Of a stretch of 64,000 nucleotides of DNA, positions 22,301 through 32,269 are shown piece after piece. The stretch lies in NCBI GenBank assembly GCA_034440635.1, contig JAOTON010001031.1, positions 620,001 through 684,000 on the forward strand, read 5' to 3'. The translations under genes and the position numbers were made by a program. The DNA is from Lepas anatifera. Its lineage: Eukaryota > Arthropoda > Thecostraca > Lepadidae. The notes under the pieces are model-generated. The model ran no database searches. It had not been told where the DNA came from and saw only the letters and a program-made list of their open reading frames with translations. How positions within the stretch are numbered: the stretch's first letter is position 1; each line of letters opens with the position of its first letter.

Positions 22301-22849
22301 AAAAAAAAAACACTGAGTTTCTCACGAGGTTGAATCCAGTTACACCCTCCCGCCATCGTCCTAGATCCGCCACTGGTTTGACCCTCTCATACGGCTCACT
22401 CGGCGCATGCGCAGAATTCAAAGTAACCTGGAAAGGTTTCTTAATTGTTTCATAGCTTTTATGCACTTTTATTGCTCATAGCATATATGAATCGATTAGC
22501 TTTCGTAACGAGGTATCCAGAAATGAGATTTAGACAGCTCAGATGCAAAAGTTTTTTTTGCAAAAACATGATTTTTTGCATTCCCTCTGGACTGTTATAC
22601 CCAGTGTGAGCCATATAGCCCTATCTCGAATGCAAAGTCCTGGGAGCACATGGTTAAATTCATGAAGTCGCACATCGCCCGTGAATTTCCAGTACTGTCT
22701 TATTTATCTCGGCGGCAACAAACAAATATTGCGACGAAAGATGGGAATGACAGATACGAATGGCCAAAACGCCGACACTCACCTCCGGGCAGCGTGCATC
22801 CGGGTTCAGTGCTGAGGCCGCCCCCAGCAGGGCTGCAAGGGCCAGTAGT
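13206..22849 (-). CDS. Secreted two-domain chitin-binding (CBM14/peritrophin-A) protein; six exons seen
   Basis: Six minus-strand exons join with matching phases: 22849-22783, 19061-18963, 18565-18463, 17150-16923, 14654-14535 and 13304-13206. In order they give the end of a signal peptide (LLALAALLGAASA), a first six-Cys CBM14 domain, a Gly/Ser/Asp then (EPKPKP)n linker, a second six-Cys CBM14 domain, and a TAG stop after EFLEYHKA. Such proteins bind chitin outside the cell, in cuticle, gut lining or mucus. The start codon exon was not found: the first exon seen begins with one base completing a codon, so a short upstream exon is expected. Exon 4 of those seen is out of frame by a 5-bp loss. 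The introns (0.4-3.7 kb) hold MITEs and simple repeats. Confidence 0.85.
13624..13895 (+). mobile_element. Decayed hAT-type MITE (GATCCAGG family) in an intron
   Basis: It shares the internal order of the better copy at 34848-35078: CCCTTGCCCC, GGTCGATGG, CCTGAAATGTCGCTTTC, then TAGGTTTTTCCGTCCAGAAG and GTGGCGCC. The terminal repeats are lost. Confidence 0.6.
14325..14420 (+). repeat. (ATTG)n-rich simple repeat in an intron
   Basis: Imperfect TTGATTGATTG runs lie in the last intron of the chitin-binding gene. Confidence 0.75.
14535..14654 (-). CDS. Chitin-binding gene, exon with first half of CBM14 domain 2
   Basis: The exon is 120 bp, phase 0 at both ends, with acceptor TTTTTGGCAG and donor CAG|GTACGT. 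It reads DDASLDAKCANVPHNVLVQF, then DVKDCTKFYKCAQGKAWVQ, giving Cys 1-3 of domain 2 and the CxxFYxC signature. The next exon supplies Cys 4-6. Confidence 0.87.
15062..15298. mobile_element. ~236-bp MITE with 16-bp perfect inverted ends, in an intron
   Basis: ATACATGAGCAGCCTC (15067-15082) is exactly inverted at 15280-15295. The similarity extends outward to CCC(C) on each side. Target duplication is not clear, so the superfamily is open. There is no coding content. Confidence 0.65.
15612..16811 (+). mobile_element. TTAA element, diverged type (G), 1.2 kb, in an intron
   Basis: TTAA at 15612-15615 is followed by CCCTTGCCCC, and the right end GGGCGAAGG meets TTAA at 16808-16811. The inner part is a diverged version of the type A elements: AGGTCA motifs, the block around CAATGGGGAGGTCATGC, and a hairpin GGCGGCGC-GCGCGCCG near 16728. 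Its middle is longer than in type A. It has no transposase. It lies in the intron between the linker exon and the exon at 14535-14654. Confidence 0.78.
16923..17150 (-). CDS. Chitin-binding gene, linker exon with (EPKPKP)n repeat and a frameshift
   Basis: The acceptor TTCCGTCAG is followed by DIDPFDPVEPEPKPEPKPEP and an 18-bp repeat coding EPKPKP. The donor is GAT|GTAAGT. The entry phase (2 bases) fits the upstream exon and the exit phase 0 fits the downstream exon, but the exon is 228 bp, one base too many modulo 3. The spacing of GGGCTCC (plus strand) is 18 everywhere except 13 between 17022 and 17035. A 5-bp loss there breaks the frame, through either true inactivation or an assembly slip in a repeat. 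Confidence 0.8.
17575..18050. repeat. AT-rich ATTATCAT-type low-complexity intron sequence
   Basis: Repeated TTATCAT/ATAATAATA words fill this intron between the linker exon and exon 18463-18565. No gene is seen. Confidence 0.5.
18232..18480 (-). repeat. Tandem repeat of a splice-donor-like unit next to an exon
   Basis: On the minus strand the unit ends in CCGG(G)TGGTGAGTG(A/G)TGG and recurs eight times. The first occurrence is the exon donor at 18463/18462. Alternating ~30-bp sub-units (GATTAGGGCCCCGG and GATSYSGATCCGGG types) make a ~60-bp higher unit. Each copy contains GTGAGTG, a good 5' splice-site core. Confidence 0.75.
18463..18565 (-). CDS. Chitin-binding gene, second half of CBM14 domain 1 and start of linker
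   Basis: The acceptor GTTCCCCAG is followed by GTVFDTNLNVCNWPYAVDC and EEGSGDDGSGDDGSG, with donor G|GTGAGT in phase 1. It gives Cys 5 and 6 and the NWP motif. Phase 1 matches the AT at the start of the linker exon (a split Asp codon). Confidence 0.87.
18920..18962 (-). repeat. tRNA-like (SINE?) remnant touching the splice donor
   Basis: On the minus strand the intron begins GTAAGCCAACGGTCCTGGGT and continues TTCAAATCCCACCC. GGGTTCAAATCCC is a T-arm/B-box. The tRNA-like similarity seems to start at the intron's first bases. Confidence 0.5.
18963..19061 (-). CDS. Chitin-binding gene, exon with Cys 2-4 of CBM14 domain 1
   Basis: The exon is 99 bp, phase 0 at both ends, with acceptor CTTCTCCCGCAG and donor CCG|GTAAGC. 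It reads RDGAYPVYFRDENQC, then NVFYQCSNGASYYFECPP. CxxFYxC is the CBM14 signature. Confidence 0.9.
19062..22782 (-). other. Large intron of the chitin-binding gene; no second gene recognised
   Basis: It holds a short strong hairpin at 19997-20036 (arms TACCACCGAC...CCAAGAT), a GGTGCCTGGGCACCCC palindrome at 19305, a GC-rich patch at 20650-20720 (GGGGGACGTGCCCCC) and otherwise unassigned sequence. None of the open frames shows a recognisable domain. Confidence 0.45.
22783..22849 (-). CDS. Chitin-binding gene, signal-peptide exon
   Basis: The acceptor CCGCTCCCCAG is followed by one base and then LLALAALLGAASALNPDARC and PE, with donor GAG|GTGAGT. The hydrophobic run ending ASA is a signal-peptide core with a good cleavage site. 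The Cys in ARCPE is Cys 1 of domain 1. The initiator Met lies in an earlier exon not located. Confidence 0.83.
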
Positions 22850-22875
22850 CTGGGGAGCGGGGGGACTGTTAGACA

Positions 22876-22916
22876 AGGAGAGAGAGAGAAAGAGAGAGAG
22901 AGGGAGAGAGAGAAAG
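22876..22916 (+). repeat. (GA)n microsatellite
   Basis: An AGAGAGAGAAAGAGAGAGAG run with small interruptions lies just upstream of the signal-peptide exon. Confidence 0.9.
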
Positions 22917-23164
22917 TTGTTAGAGATAGGGGAGAAAAACGGGAGTAACAGACGGTTATAACATTTATAACATTACTATAACATTATAACATCTTTTATA
23001 ACTTTTACATTAATAAAATACATGCATATAACACAGGTGTTTGTCCGTGGGATGTGATAGAAGCTGACTCTTTCTCCATCCCCTCCCCTCCTTTGGAGCA
23101 TAGTTGGTGGTATCCAGAATAAGTAGGAGAAAGGCAGAACAAGTGCGACAGTTATATTGGCCTA

Positions 23165-23446
23165 CATAGGTGGATCCAGGATTACCGATCGGGGGCGGGG
23201 GGTATATGTTTGAGAGGACGCCATCCCGAACAGGAGAGCGCCACTTTTGGGTAGAAAAAATCAATCAGATGGGCGCCAAATATTATCATAGGGGTGGCGA
23301 TACCCGCATCCTGGGGGAGGTGGGAAGCGACAATTCAGGCGCCATCGGTCTTTCAGGGGGCGCCGTGACCGTTTCAAGCGGCACTGGGGGTCGATCGGGG
23401 AGAGGGGGAAGTGCCCCCTTGCCTCATCCCCCTGGATCCGCCTGTG
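23165..23446 (-). mobile_element. hAT-type MITE (GATCCAGG family), reverse copy
   Basis: The ends are CATAGGTGGATCCAGG and CCTGGATCCGCCTGTG, an imperfect inverted pair. The interior is the reverse of the 34848 copy (GGGGGCGCC, TTCAGGGGGCGCCGTGACCG, GACATTT-like). The 8-bp flanks do not match each other, so it may be a merged or old copy. Confidence 0.65.
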
Positions 23447-24856
23447 CAGATGTACAATGGCAACTTTCGGATTGCACATTTCCAGCTTAAGCATTCCAAC
23501 GCGGATGCCGCTTTGCACCTCGAAACAATGTATGGTCTGATACATTTCACAATCTGTCTGAGTCGTTGGGATAGAACCGTGCGAGAAATTAAGGAGCATA
23601 CACGAAATCGAATGTTATTGAACGGCTTGCGGTGTCACGCCGCGTCGTCTGCCTGCCTACACTGCGTCACGACGCAAGCACCAAGCACAGCCTGCGTCAA
23701 CCTCATTTCTCGCCCGCACGAAGTCATCATAGACCAGTGTTTGTCCTGCCCCTGAAGGCATTTCAGCCAAGTATTGTATGCTGATAGCGCGTTGAGGTCA
23801 ATCGCCGGCTACCTATATTGAGCCTGGTGTTTAGAGCGGTCTTTTTCTGTGTGTGATCGTTTGATGCGAATCAGTGCATCGTAGCAATTGTAGACATTTA
23901 AAAAAATTTCTGACCATGATCCGTTTCTAAACAACGCCTGATGTCAATTTGAGCTGGCCTTTTATTGTATTTGTGTATATATGCATGTCCTTACAGAAGC
24001 CGACCAGTTTATTCATTATGGGGTGTTCTTAGGACCTTTTCGTAAGGAAAGTTGGAAATCGGTGCCACTGCACCTAGTCAATACACATTACAATAAAAGC
24101 ACCGACAGACATGCAAGTAAAAATGAATGCCTACTATAAGGATATGAAAAAATTGAAGGTGTCCTACATGAAAAATTGAATCTCATTCGTATATTTCAGG
24201 ATTTCAGGATACCCTGGATTACCTTCACCGACTTGTTGCGAGTGTTGTAGAGGTATAGCCATACAGCTGTATAGAATAATAGATGAAGAGAATACAGCAG
24301 CGTAGAATCTACAGCTGTATCTAATGTATATGCCAATAATCCGGTACTGACCTACGCTAACTACTAACTTCGCTCGAGACTCGACTGAACCGTTTAAACC
24401 GGTTGAAAAGGTTGTAAGCAGCTTCACTCCAGAGCGTGCAGAGATTTTGGACAGCCTGTAAAATGGAACAGCGAAGTAAACAACTACTGTCTTACGCCGT
24501 GCTATGTCGTCTGCTCCTCTGAATTCATCGATCGCAGGAGAAGAGAAATTATGTATACAGACATATACAGAAATTCCAACACATTCCAAAACATCACGCA
24601 TCAATAATAACTTTTGATCATCGATGGTTGATAGTTTGAGAGTGTGTTTTTACGCGTAAACTTTTTAAAATTTATTAATAAAATTATATCGTAGAATTAT
24701 GTATTTATTTTTGTGATTTGATGCCTATAAAAGATACCGCTAACCAGAAACTACCTCGTGGTTAGATTGCAGACTTACGATACACGAGGCTTCGAGATGT
24801 TTTAAGGGAGTATCAACTACGGGTGAATGATAGATTTTGGGGGTTTACCAACTCTC
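23447..24856. other. No recognised gene
   Basis: A 146-codon minus-strand frame (24604-24164) and a 114-codon plus frame (23411-23755) are open, but neither shows a domain I recognise. The second overlaps a MITE end. I do not call them genes. Confidence 0.4.
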
Positions 24857-26134
24857 AGGCTGAGGGGATCCAGTTGCGCGTAGCTTCCGCCCGCGCTCTC
24901 CTTACGCCCGCGCTGATTTGAGCGGAAGTCAGCGCGTAAGCGATTTGGAGGGATGTTCAGGAGAGAGCAATCGCGCGGAGCTCCGCGCCCGCGGGAATAA
25001 GCGTGGTGCATGGAGGGCAATCCGAGGCGGCGGTGAATACCTCCGGCGACCTTAGTAAATGGACGTTAAGGCTCAAATTCCCATAGAATACGGTGCTTTT
25101 CTGGCCGTAGTAAACTCGCGTCATAGGTTACAGCCTGCTGACTGCTGAATGGTGGCGGATTTCCTGGCCGACTGTGGGGGGGAGGGGTTGAGAGGAAGAC
25201 ACGGCCCCGCTCTGGGAGGTGAGGTGATGATAAAAGTGCTGGGATTGGATCAAGAGAAAAGCCTTCACCGTCAACGACAATTAAGTGGGATTTCCAAATA
25301 AATGAGGCATACATGAGAAAACGATATGATTTGAATTACTCCGAATGCGTTTTTATGTTAAGCCTACATCAAGTCAATTTATCTGGGCAGGACACGGGCT
25401 TCACGCAACACACTTTTGCCTCGTTGTACTATGGTGCCATTGGATTGGTCGGAGCACTGGGGAGAGATGAGCTGGGCAGGCCCCAAGAAGCCTGGCTCGG
25501 CGGGCGCATTTAGTGCATTTTCTGCATTCCTGCCTATGAATTTGACCCCATTTTCATTATCTTTCTGCCTTTGAAACAGCACCAGATATTAAAGAATCCT
25601 CGCGCTCACAGTTCTCAGGGTGAACTGGGTTATCGCTGGCGTTCCATGCCAGCCACGACGAGACCGGTCGGGGACGGTGAGTGGTATGAAACGTGAGATA
25701 CGTCCTGGGGCGAACAACAATGTTTATTGGAGGGCAGTTAGCATTACGGCTGGTGGTTCACTGGCACAGCTGCAGTGATCTACGTTTCTCTTCGCCTGTG
25801 TCTCTTCTGAGGATTTCCCAGTGAGATGTTGGGAGTTTGTGGGCCTCGCTTTTTATTAAAAATACATGTTTTGTCGAACGCAAGTCATACAACTTGGCTT
25901 CACTGACATTTCCAATATCTTTTTATTACTTTAAAAGAATCATACAGGCTTACGCACTGTCTTCCGCGCTGTTGAGAAGACGCAGAAAGTTAGCGCGTAA
26001 GACGGTGAGTTACGACACTACTTCCGCCACAACTTAGCTGCGCGCTGATGGATCCCTCCAAAAGGCGCTGCGCGCTAACTTACGCCCCCGCGCAGCTGCG
26101 CGCTGTCTACCGCGCGTCCGGATCCCCCCAGCCT
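24857..26134. mobile_element. Possible ~1.28-kb DNA element with GC-rich imperfect terminal inverted repeats
   Basis: AGGCTGAGGGGATCC (24857-24871) is inverted at 26120-26134 with one mismatch. Next to both ends are GCGCG-rich blocks with TTACGCCC(C)GCGC words. No transposase is visible and no clear target duplication is seen. Confidence 0.45.
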
Positions 26135-26149
26135 CAATCTGCTAAGTTC

Positions 26150-26300
26150 ACATGGCATTTCTAACCTAACCCTGTTGGGAGGATTTTAGGGACCAGAGTA
26201 TTCCTATTCAAAGAATCCGCCGGGATTTTAACCCAGGATCTATGGTTCAGGAGGCAGAAACGCTGCTCAAAACTCAGTAAATGAACCACTCATCTATCTT
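26150..26300 (-). repeat. Decayed tRNA-SINE (same family as 3021)
   Basis: CTAACCCTGTTGGGAGGATT and GCCGGGATTTTAACCCAGG correspond to the body and B-box region of the 3021 SINE read in reverse. Confidence 0.5.
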
Positions 26301-26844
26301 CAAGCGGCAGACTGCCAGACACTGACATCGAATGTTTGCTTGCAAAGGGTGTGTACGTGATAGGGAGGTGTTTGTTTATGAACAGTGGTTATGAAGCAAT
26401 GCAAGCTACTGTATTTAAACGGACCTCACTAACACAATAGCAGAATGCTTATCCTTGTCCCATGCGATTGGTTCGAACGTTAACAAACCGCACTATTTAT
26501 CGGCTGCAAATTTCAACACGTCTCAGTGCCTGTGTTGATCGCTAGGAATAGCGACGGCATTGGAAGAGCCACTGCAATTAAGTAGAATTATTCGATAAAT
26601 GCAAAAACAAATACAAATTTCCATCTGCTGAAATCGAATTAGCCCTACATTTTCTCTCAAATAAGCATTACCGAGTTATGCTCTATTTGATGATATACCA
26701 TTCGGCTTATTTCCTTCAGTTAAGGATGTGGAATTGAGCGAAAATGGTGAATACATATATTTTTGACAGTTTTTCATCAGATTAAAAATGACGCCCAAAA
26801 TTTCACTAAAATAAAATATTTTTACATGGCCTCAGCTTATTCAT

Positions 26845-26864
26845 TATATATATATATATATATA

Positions 26865-26917
<53 letters not shown>
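26845..26917. repeat. (TA)n microsatellite
   Basis: A TATATA run of about 70 bases is broken by one TTTT. The AT-rich tail continues to about 27015. The 26301-26844 stretch has no recognised feature except a lone GGTTCGAACG near 26471. Confidence 0.92.
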
Positions 26918-26918
<1 letters not shown>

Positions 26919-27633
26919 GTCATCTTATTTGCATTATATTTATCATTATATTATATTTATGTCATTTCATTATATCTATATATCCTATTTTATTTATTTC
27001 ATTTCATTATATAAATATATTCAGTATACATTCATTCCGTCATTATGTCATCGTCTTTCCTGAAGTTAATGGAGGAGTCACAACGGGTGAACTAATTATG
27101 AATCTGCGATATAGCTAAGATCTGAAGCGGTCTAAGACCCCACCACAAATGCACTAACTTTGACGTGAAGGTTACGATAAAATAATTATTCCAAATAAGT
27201 AACGGGAAAAAATTCCACCAAGTAGAGATGCTACCTAGGTGTAAACAAAAATTACTCTGCAACTCTGGATAGTTGGGGGTTTTAGGACTGTCTGTAATCA
27301 ATTTCCAGTTGCTTGATTTCTCAATCAACCAGTCTTTACTCACAATTTCATGGCGACTCTCATGCGGGTGCGCACGCGGCAATCACTCGCGTCTTCTGCT
27401 GACTGCACAACGTCTCATTATCAAGAACTATATAAACCCTCTCCTATCGGAAGTTTATTGCTTTACGGTTACGCAGATAGCTGTGCGGCACATTTTTAAG
27501 AAGCATCGCCTTAGATCTTTGCGTGAGGTCGAAACCGAGGGCAGTTCCTGACTCTATGACGTCACAGGGCGCTATCTTTTTTATGACATTTGGCAGTGAG
27601 CCGTACGTATCATTCGTAGATATGTTATAAAAT

Positions 27634-27699
27634 ATGCCGAAATGTGGCTGGAACGACTGTAGATATCATAGTCGACAGGAGAAAGCATTCAAACTTTGA
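27634..27699 (+). pseudogene. Possible THAP zinc-finger start, fragment
   Basis: ATG opens MPKCGWNDCRYHSRQEKAFK, then L and a TGA, with PDAKRPL in the same frame after it. MPxCxxxxC followed by a basic stretch and F-K-L resembles the N-terminus of THAP DNA-binding domains, found in host genes and in P-element/hAT transposases. Only ~21 residues remain before the stop and no downstream THAP signature was found. Confidence 0.3.
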
Positions 27700-29037
27700 C
27701 CTGACGCAAAAAGACCATTGTAGTGTAAATGATGAAAGGTAAACGCATTTATTTTTTACTTGCACAAATTGGTCAGTCTTCAGCTAATAAAGCGATCAAA
27801 ATGTCCTGGATTAAATCGAAGCCCACTTTTTTCGTGCACTATGCCTCAATATAAATGATAGGCACTGAAATGATAATCATCCAATGCACATAAGTGTTCC
27901 TCAAAGCCCGCAAAAGAAGGAATCGCTTCCGTTCCCTGATGAGATATAGGGATCGTGGTTCCTGGCAATGAAGCATTTGTATGCTCTATTCACAGGGCAA
28001 AACCCCGGAGAGGGTACCGTGTGTGTTCTCTATCTGGTGATAATCCACTTACTCTTCTATCACAATCCGCTAAACTGGGATATCGAAGAGCACCGATTTG
28101 ATCAAACGGTTATGATATCACCTGCGCCCCTGCCGCGTCGTTGGTTGCTAGGCAACGCCTGTGGTGGCGCTCTGCCTCCCCAGCTGCAGGAGGCACTCCG
28201 GGGGGAGGGGAGCAAGAAACAGCATATAGATGAGGACACGACCGTATATTGTGGAAAAAAGAGTAGATCATAGATCACCAGAGCATTATTTGTTTCAGTG
28301 TGAAAACTTATCAGGGGAAAGAGGAGCTAGTCTGCAGCTACAGGAATGACGTTATATCTAGGATGAAAAGAAGATCGTGAGCCATTTTATCGCGGTAATG
28401 CGTCATCTAGGATGATAAGTTTAGCACATTTTGGCTGAAAATTGATACGGTCAGGTTAACGGACTGTGACGTCATTTCTAGGCCCATGTATGGCGATATT
28501 TGCGCTTATTAAGTGTTGCAGACCAAAACAGGATGAAACTCTGCTCCAAAAAGATCCTTTAAATTTCTAAACATCCTTCGGGAGCTCTCAGAGGAAACAA
28601 ATTTGTATGCTACCAACTAATCTACAGTTCTGTAAATATTTTACAGCGACATAGCATCTAGATGGCGTGCTAATAGCAGAATAACCATCAGCGTTTTCTA
28701 TTCTTACAACAAGGGGTCACCCCTCACCTGGCGACGGTCTAAGACCGAAACATTGCATTTACCTCAACCCACGTTTTTTATCTTTACCTTGACTTAGCCT
28801 TTTGGGGCTTTTTAGGGTGTAGAGGTCTTAGTTGTTGGACTTCGGCATTTCTTAGGCTGCAAGTCTTTTAGCGCTTTTACTGTCATCTGTTTTATCATCT
28901 GTTTGGGTCCTAGGTCATTCCCACAACACTCTGAGTACCAGAAGCTGGGGAATGCAGCCTGGGTTCGAGCTGGAAATGGCACTATTCTCCATCCACTGGA
29001 GTACCTGATGTTGTCTATATTCTGAGGGATCTGTAGT
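27700..29037. other. No recognised gene
   Basis: A 101-codon plus-strand frame at 27968-28273 has no recognisable domain. The rest is unassigned. Confidence 0.4.
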
Positions 29038-29165
29038 GGCATAGGCGTAGGAACCGGGGGGGCCAGGGGGGCCACTGCCCCCCCACTTTTCTGTGGTGGG
29101 CCCCCGCAACGGAGACAAGAATATCAACAACTGTAATATCAAGCAAGAAACTCAAATTGGTCCAA
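29038..29165 (+). repeat. Left flanking copy of a ~130-bp direct repeat
   Basis: GGCATAGGCGTAGGAACCGG then GGTGGGCCCCCGCAACGGA and a CAACTGTAATA segment recur at 30652-30785 in the same orientation, on the other side of the array below. The start resembles the CATAGGCGGATCC MITE end. Confidence 0.7.
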
Positions 29166-29189
29166 TAGCTTGCCCCAGAAACCCCTTAA

Positions 29190-30640
29190 ACTTACCTGTG
29201 CCCGTAAACTAAGCTGAGGTCCTATGAGTCCATTTTAAGGCCCCCTGAGCTGTTCGGGCCCCCTGAACTGGCCTTTGATGCCATACGAGCTAATCTGGCC
29301 CCTTGAGCTGAACTGAGAGCCACTGAGATGGTTTGGGCAGCATGAACTGTTCTAGGATCCCTAAGCTGAGCTAGAACCAGTGACCTTGAACGGGGCCCCT
29401 TGAGTTGGCCAGACCCTATATCCACCGACTTGGAGGGGCCCCTGAACTGAGCTGGGACCGAAAAGTTAATTTTGTCCCCTAAGCTAATCTAGGTCCCCTG
29501 TGCTGCACGAGAGGTCCTTATTTTATCTGGGGTCCCTGCACAGTAAAAGGGCCCCTGACCTGAACTTGGGGTTGTAGGCTTTAATTGGAACCCTGAATTA
29601 TTCTGAAACCCTATATATGCCGACAAGGGGCCCCAAGCTGATCCGGGCCCTTAAGCTAATCTGGTTATCAGAGCTAATAAGGGCCCCTGTGTTGAACTGA
29701 GGGCCCCTGAGATGGCCTGGGACCCCCTATAAGGCTTTACAGCTACTGACCTGGCGGCCGTGAGCTTGAAAGGGCCCCTCGAGATATTTGAGACTCTATA
29801 TCAGCCACCCTGGGCCCCCTAAGCTGAGCTGGGCCTTAAACTAGTCTGGGTACCCTTGTGCTTAACTGGGGCCTCTGATCTGGTATGGGGGCCCCTGAAC
29901 GCTTCTAGGCTACCTAGGCTAAGCTGGGGGCCGTGAGCTTGAATGGAGCCCCTGAGCTGGTATGAGACGAGACCCTATATCAGCTGATCTGGGGGCCCCT
30001 GAGCTGAGCTGCGGCCCCAAAGCTAGTCTAGGCCTTGAGCTGGTCTGGGCACCCCTGTGCTTAACTGGGCGGCCCCTGAACTGGTCTGGGGCCCCTGAGC
30101 TGAGCTGAGGGCCATGAGCTTGAATGGCCTCTTGAGCTGTTTTGAGACCTTACATAAGCCGCCCTAGGCCCCCTAAGCTAAACTGGGGCCCTAAGCCTAT
30201 CTGGATGTGCTTAACTGGGGCCTTTGAGCTGTTATGGGGCCCCTGAACTCTTCTAGGGTCCCAAGGCTAAGCTGGGCCTCCAAAGATAATCCGGGACCCC
30301 CTGTGCTGAACAAGGGCTCTGAGCTGGTCTGGGGCCCTGAACTGTTCTAGCGTCACTGAGCTAAGCTGGGATCCGTGAGCTTGAACAAGCCCATTGAGCT
30401 GTTTTCAGACCCTACATAAGCCGACCTGGGGACCTCTGAGCTAAACCGGGCCCCTAAGTTAATCTGGCACCCTGTGCGAATCTGGGGCTCCCCTGTGTTG
30501 AACTTCTAGGGGCCCTGTGCTTATGTGGGGTCCCTTGATAAGCTGGTCCCGAGGCCAATGCAATGGTCTGGGCCCCCTGAGCTGACTGATTTGGGTTCCT
30601 GAGCCATGGTCTGGACCTTGGGGCCCTCCAAGATAATTTG
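29190..30640 (+). repeat. Degenerate GGGCCCCTGAGCTGAxCTGG minisatellite
   Basis: Variants of a roughly 20-25-bp unit, GGGCCCCTGAGCTGATCTGG, run for about 1.45 kb with heavy substitution and length change. The block is bracketed by ~130-bp direct repeats. A fragment of it (about 30425-30505) recurs almost unchanged at 32912-32992. No coding potential is seen. Confidence 0.78.
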
Positions 30641-30651
30641 GCGGCCCCTGG

Positions 30652-30785
30652 GCGGCATAGGCACAGGAACCGGGGGTCAGGGGGATACTACCCCCTTTTG
30701 TGGTGGCCCCCGCAACGAATATACAAATATCAGCAACTGTAATAAAGAACAAGAAACCCAAACGGGCCCGATAGCCTGCCTGGGA
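30652..30785 (+). repeat. Right flanking copy of the ~130-bp direct repeat
   Basis: GGCATAGGCACAGGAACCGG, GTGGCCCCCGCAACGAATAT and AACTGTAATAAAGAACAAGA match 29038-29165. The 30786-31640 stretch after it shows no gene I recognise. Confidence 0.7.
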
Positions 30786-31646
30786 AAGTTCCAGTTCCGT
30801 AGTACGCCGCGTGCAAGCCCCTGGAGGAGGAGCGCTTCGTGAAAAAGGCCAAGGCATCTACTACCCGAGTGTTTCAAAATGAGCCCCGAGAACTGGACCT
30901 AATCAAACTCCATCTCATATCAATCCCAACACAAAGCATGCATTGGACACGCACCCCGCACCAAATGCCGAGCAACAGTCGTCCCTGAGCCATCGAAAGG
31001 CGTGACGAGGCCGGCCGTCTTCTACTACGAAGTGAAAAAACAACATGGAACTATCCAATGAAAGGAAACAGCGGAAAATAACGTAAGAAGTCATGTATGG
31101 AAATACCTGGGCATGCCGGTGTGTATTAAGTTGTGTCAATATATGGAAAATTGATAAATGAGATTTTGCCCCATGATTTCCAGTTCTATTATGGTCTAAT
31201 GAAAAATACTCAAAGCCAAGTCTAGGTCTTCTTACCTATCCCGTTTTCGACTGAAACGTGCATTTCTAGGTTTTCTGGGGGCATTCAAACAACTTTCACC
31301 AAGAGCATTGCTCTTCATATTTGCAGATGTTTCGGCTTTTTTATCGCATTTACAAAAAAAGTATTTAGAAAACCACAGACAGTGCCCTGATATCAAACGA
31401 CCACGCTTCTCTATGCCTAGATAGCTTTGAATCACCTAGTTCATGACACAAACAAGACGAGCTATTTAGGTCATTACGGACTCCTTCTTTACAGCAGCAG
31501 GAATTGATTCAGGTAAAGGATGGTCACGGTAAGTCTTGCTGTCTTTCAAGGTCTAAAATAGAGTTTGAGATTGATTGCAAGTTCCATCTATTTGATCGTC
31601 AACTTTGCGATGCCGAGGAGGTCCTGCTTGCTGTTGATCCTGAGCA

Positions 31647-32095
31647 TCAGTTTGGTTTGCTTGGCCCATCGCCTGATAAAACCATTCCTCTTCTAGCACG
31701 ACAGACATAATTGGCAGCTGCCATTTGCTTTACAGACGTGGTAGATACAGTCATGGCCTGCGTGTGGCAGACGAAGTGCTCCACCTCCATGGGCTTCGCC
31801 ATGAACCCTGGGAACTTGGATTTGATCAAGCTGCAGGTGGTGATAGGCTCGGTGACCCCATCCCAGTCAATTATATTTTTGAGAGTGGTCATCTGTATGT
31901 TGACGTAGGGCAGGGTCCGCAGCCTGGGAGAGGTGTTCCCCACCTCCTGCTCCCCTCTGATGGAGATGATCTTGTGGAAGGTGGTCCTCCTCTCCTCCGC
32001 CTCACTGCAGAACATGCCATGTTCATCATGATCTCCTCGGAGTGAGTAAACCATTCAGAGGAGCACACGGTCGGCATGACGGTCAATTGCACCAT
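31647..32095 (-). pseudogene. Transposon-associated protein fragment (CHTQ family), minus copy
   Basis: In minus-strand order: MPTVCSSEWFTHSEEIMMNM, then (other frame) NTSPRLRTLPYVNIQ, IIDWDGVTEPITTCSL and KPMEVEHFVCHTQ. A frameshift lies near 31990. The parts match, in the same order, those on the plus strand at 32330-32650, so both are relics of one family. The CHTQ end also matches the piece at 3356-3592. The family's function is unknown to me; I link it to repeats by recall and by its three broken copies here. Confidence 0.55.
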
Positions 32096-32269
32096 CTAGG
32101 GCTGGATCCCGAGGCATGAGAGCTAAGATAGGACGTTTCTGGGACCGTCTACCAAGTTGTTGATAACCTTCATCTGGAGTCAGTAGGGAGATTGGAACTT
32201 GGTAGGATATCGTCGCTATCATTATCGAGCTTTACTTTCCCTTCTGGCCACAGGTGTAGACCAGCAACG

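Noticed and set aside
24164..24604. 146-codon minus-strand gene
   Set aside because: No domain, no splice context and no composition contrast with the flanks.
22870..26000. First exon (start Met) of the chitin-binding gene
   Set aside because: I looked for a short ATG exon ending two bases into a codon before a donor on the minus strand, but no candidate stood out from chance.
26425..26475. tRNA gene (perfect B box GGTTCGAAC)
   Set aside because: No cloverleaf forms around it; probably chance or a very old SINE.
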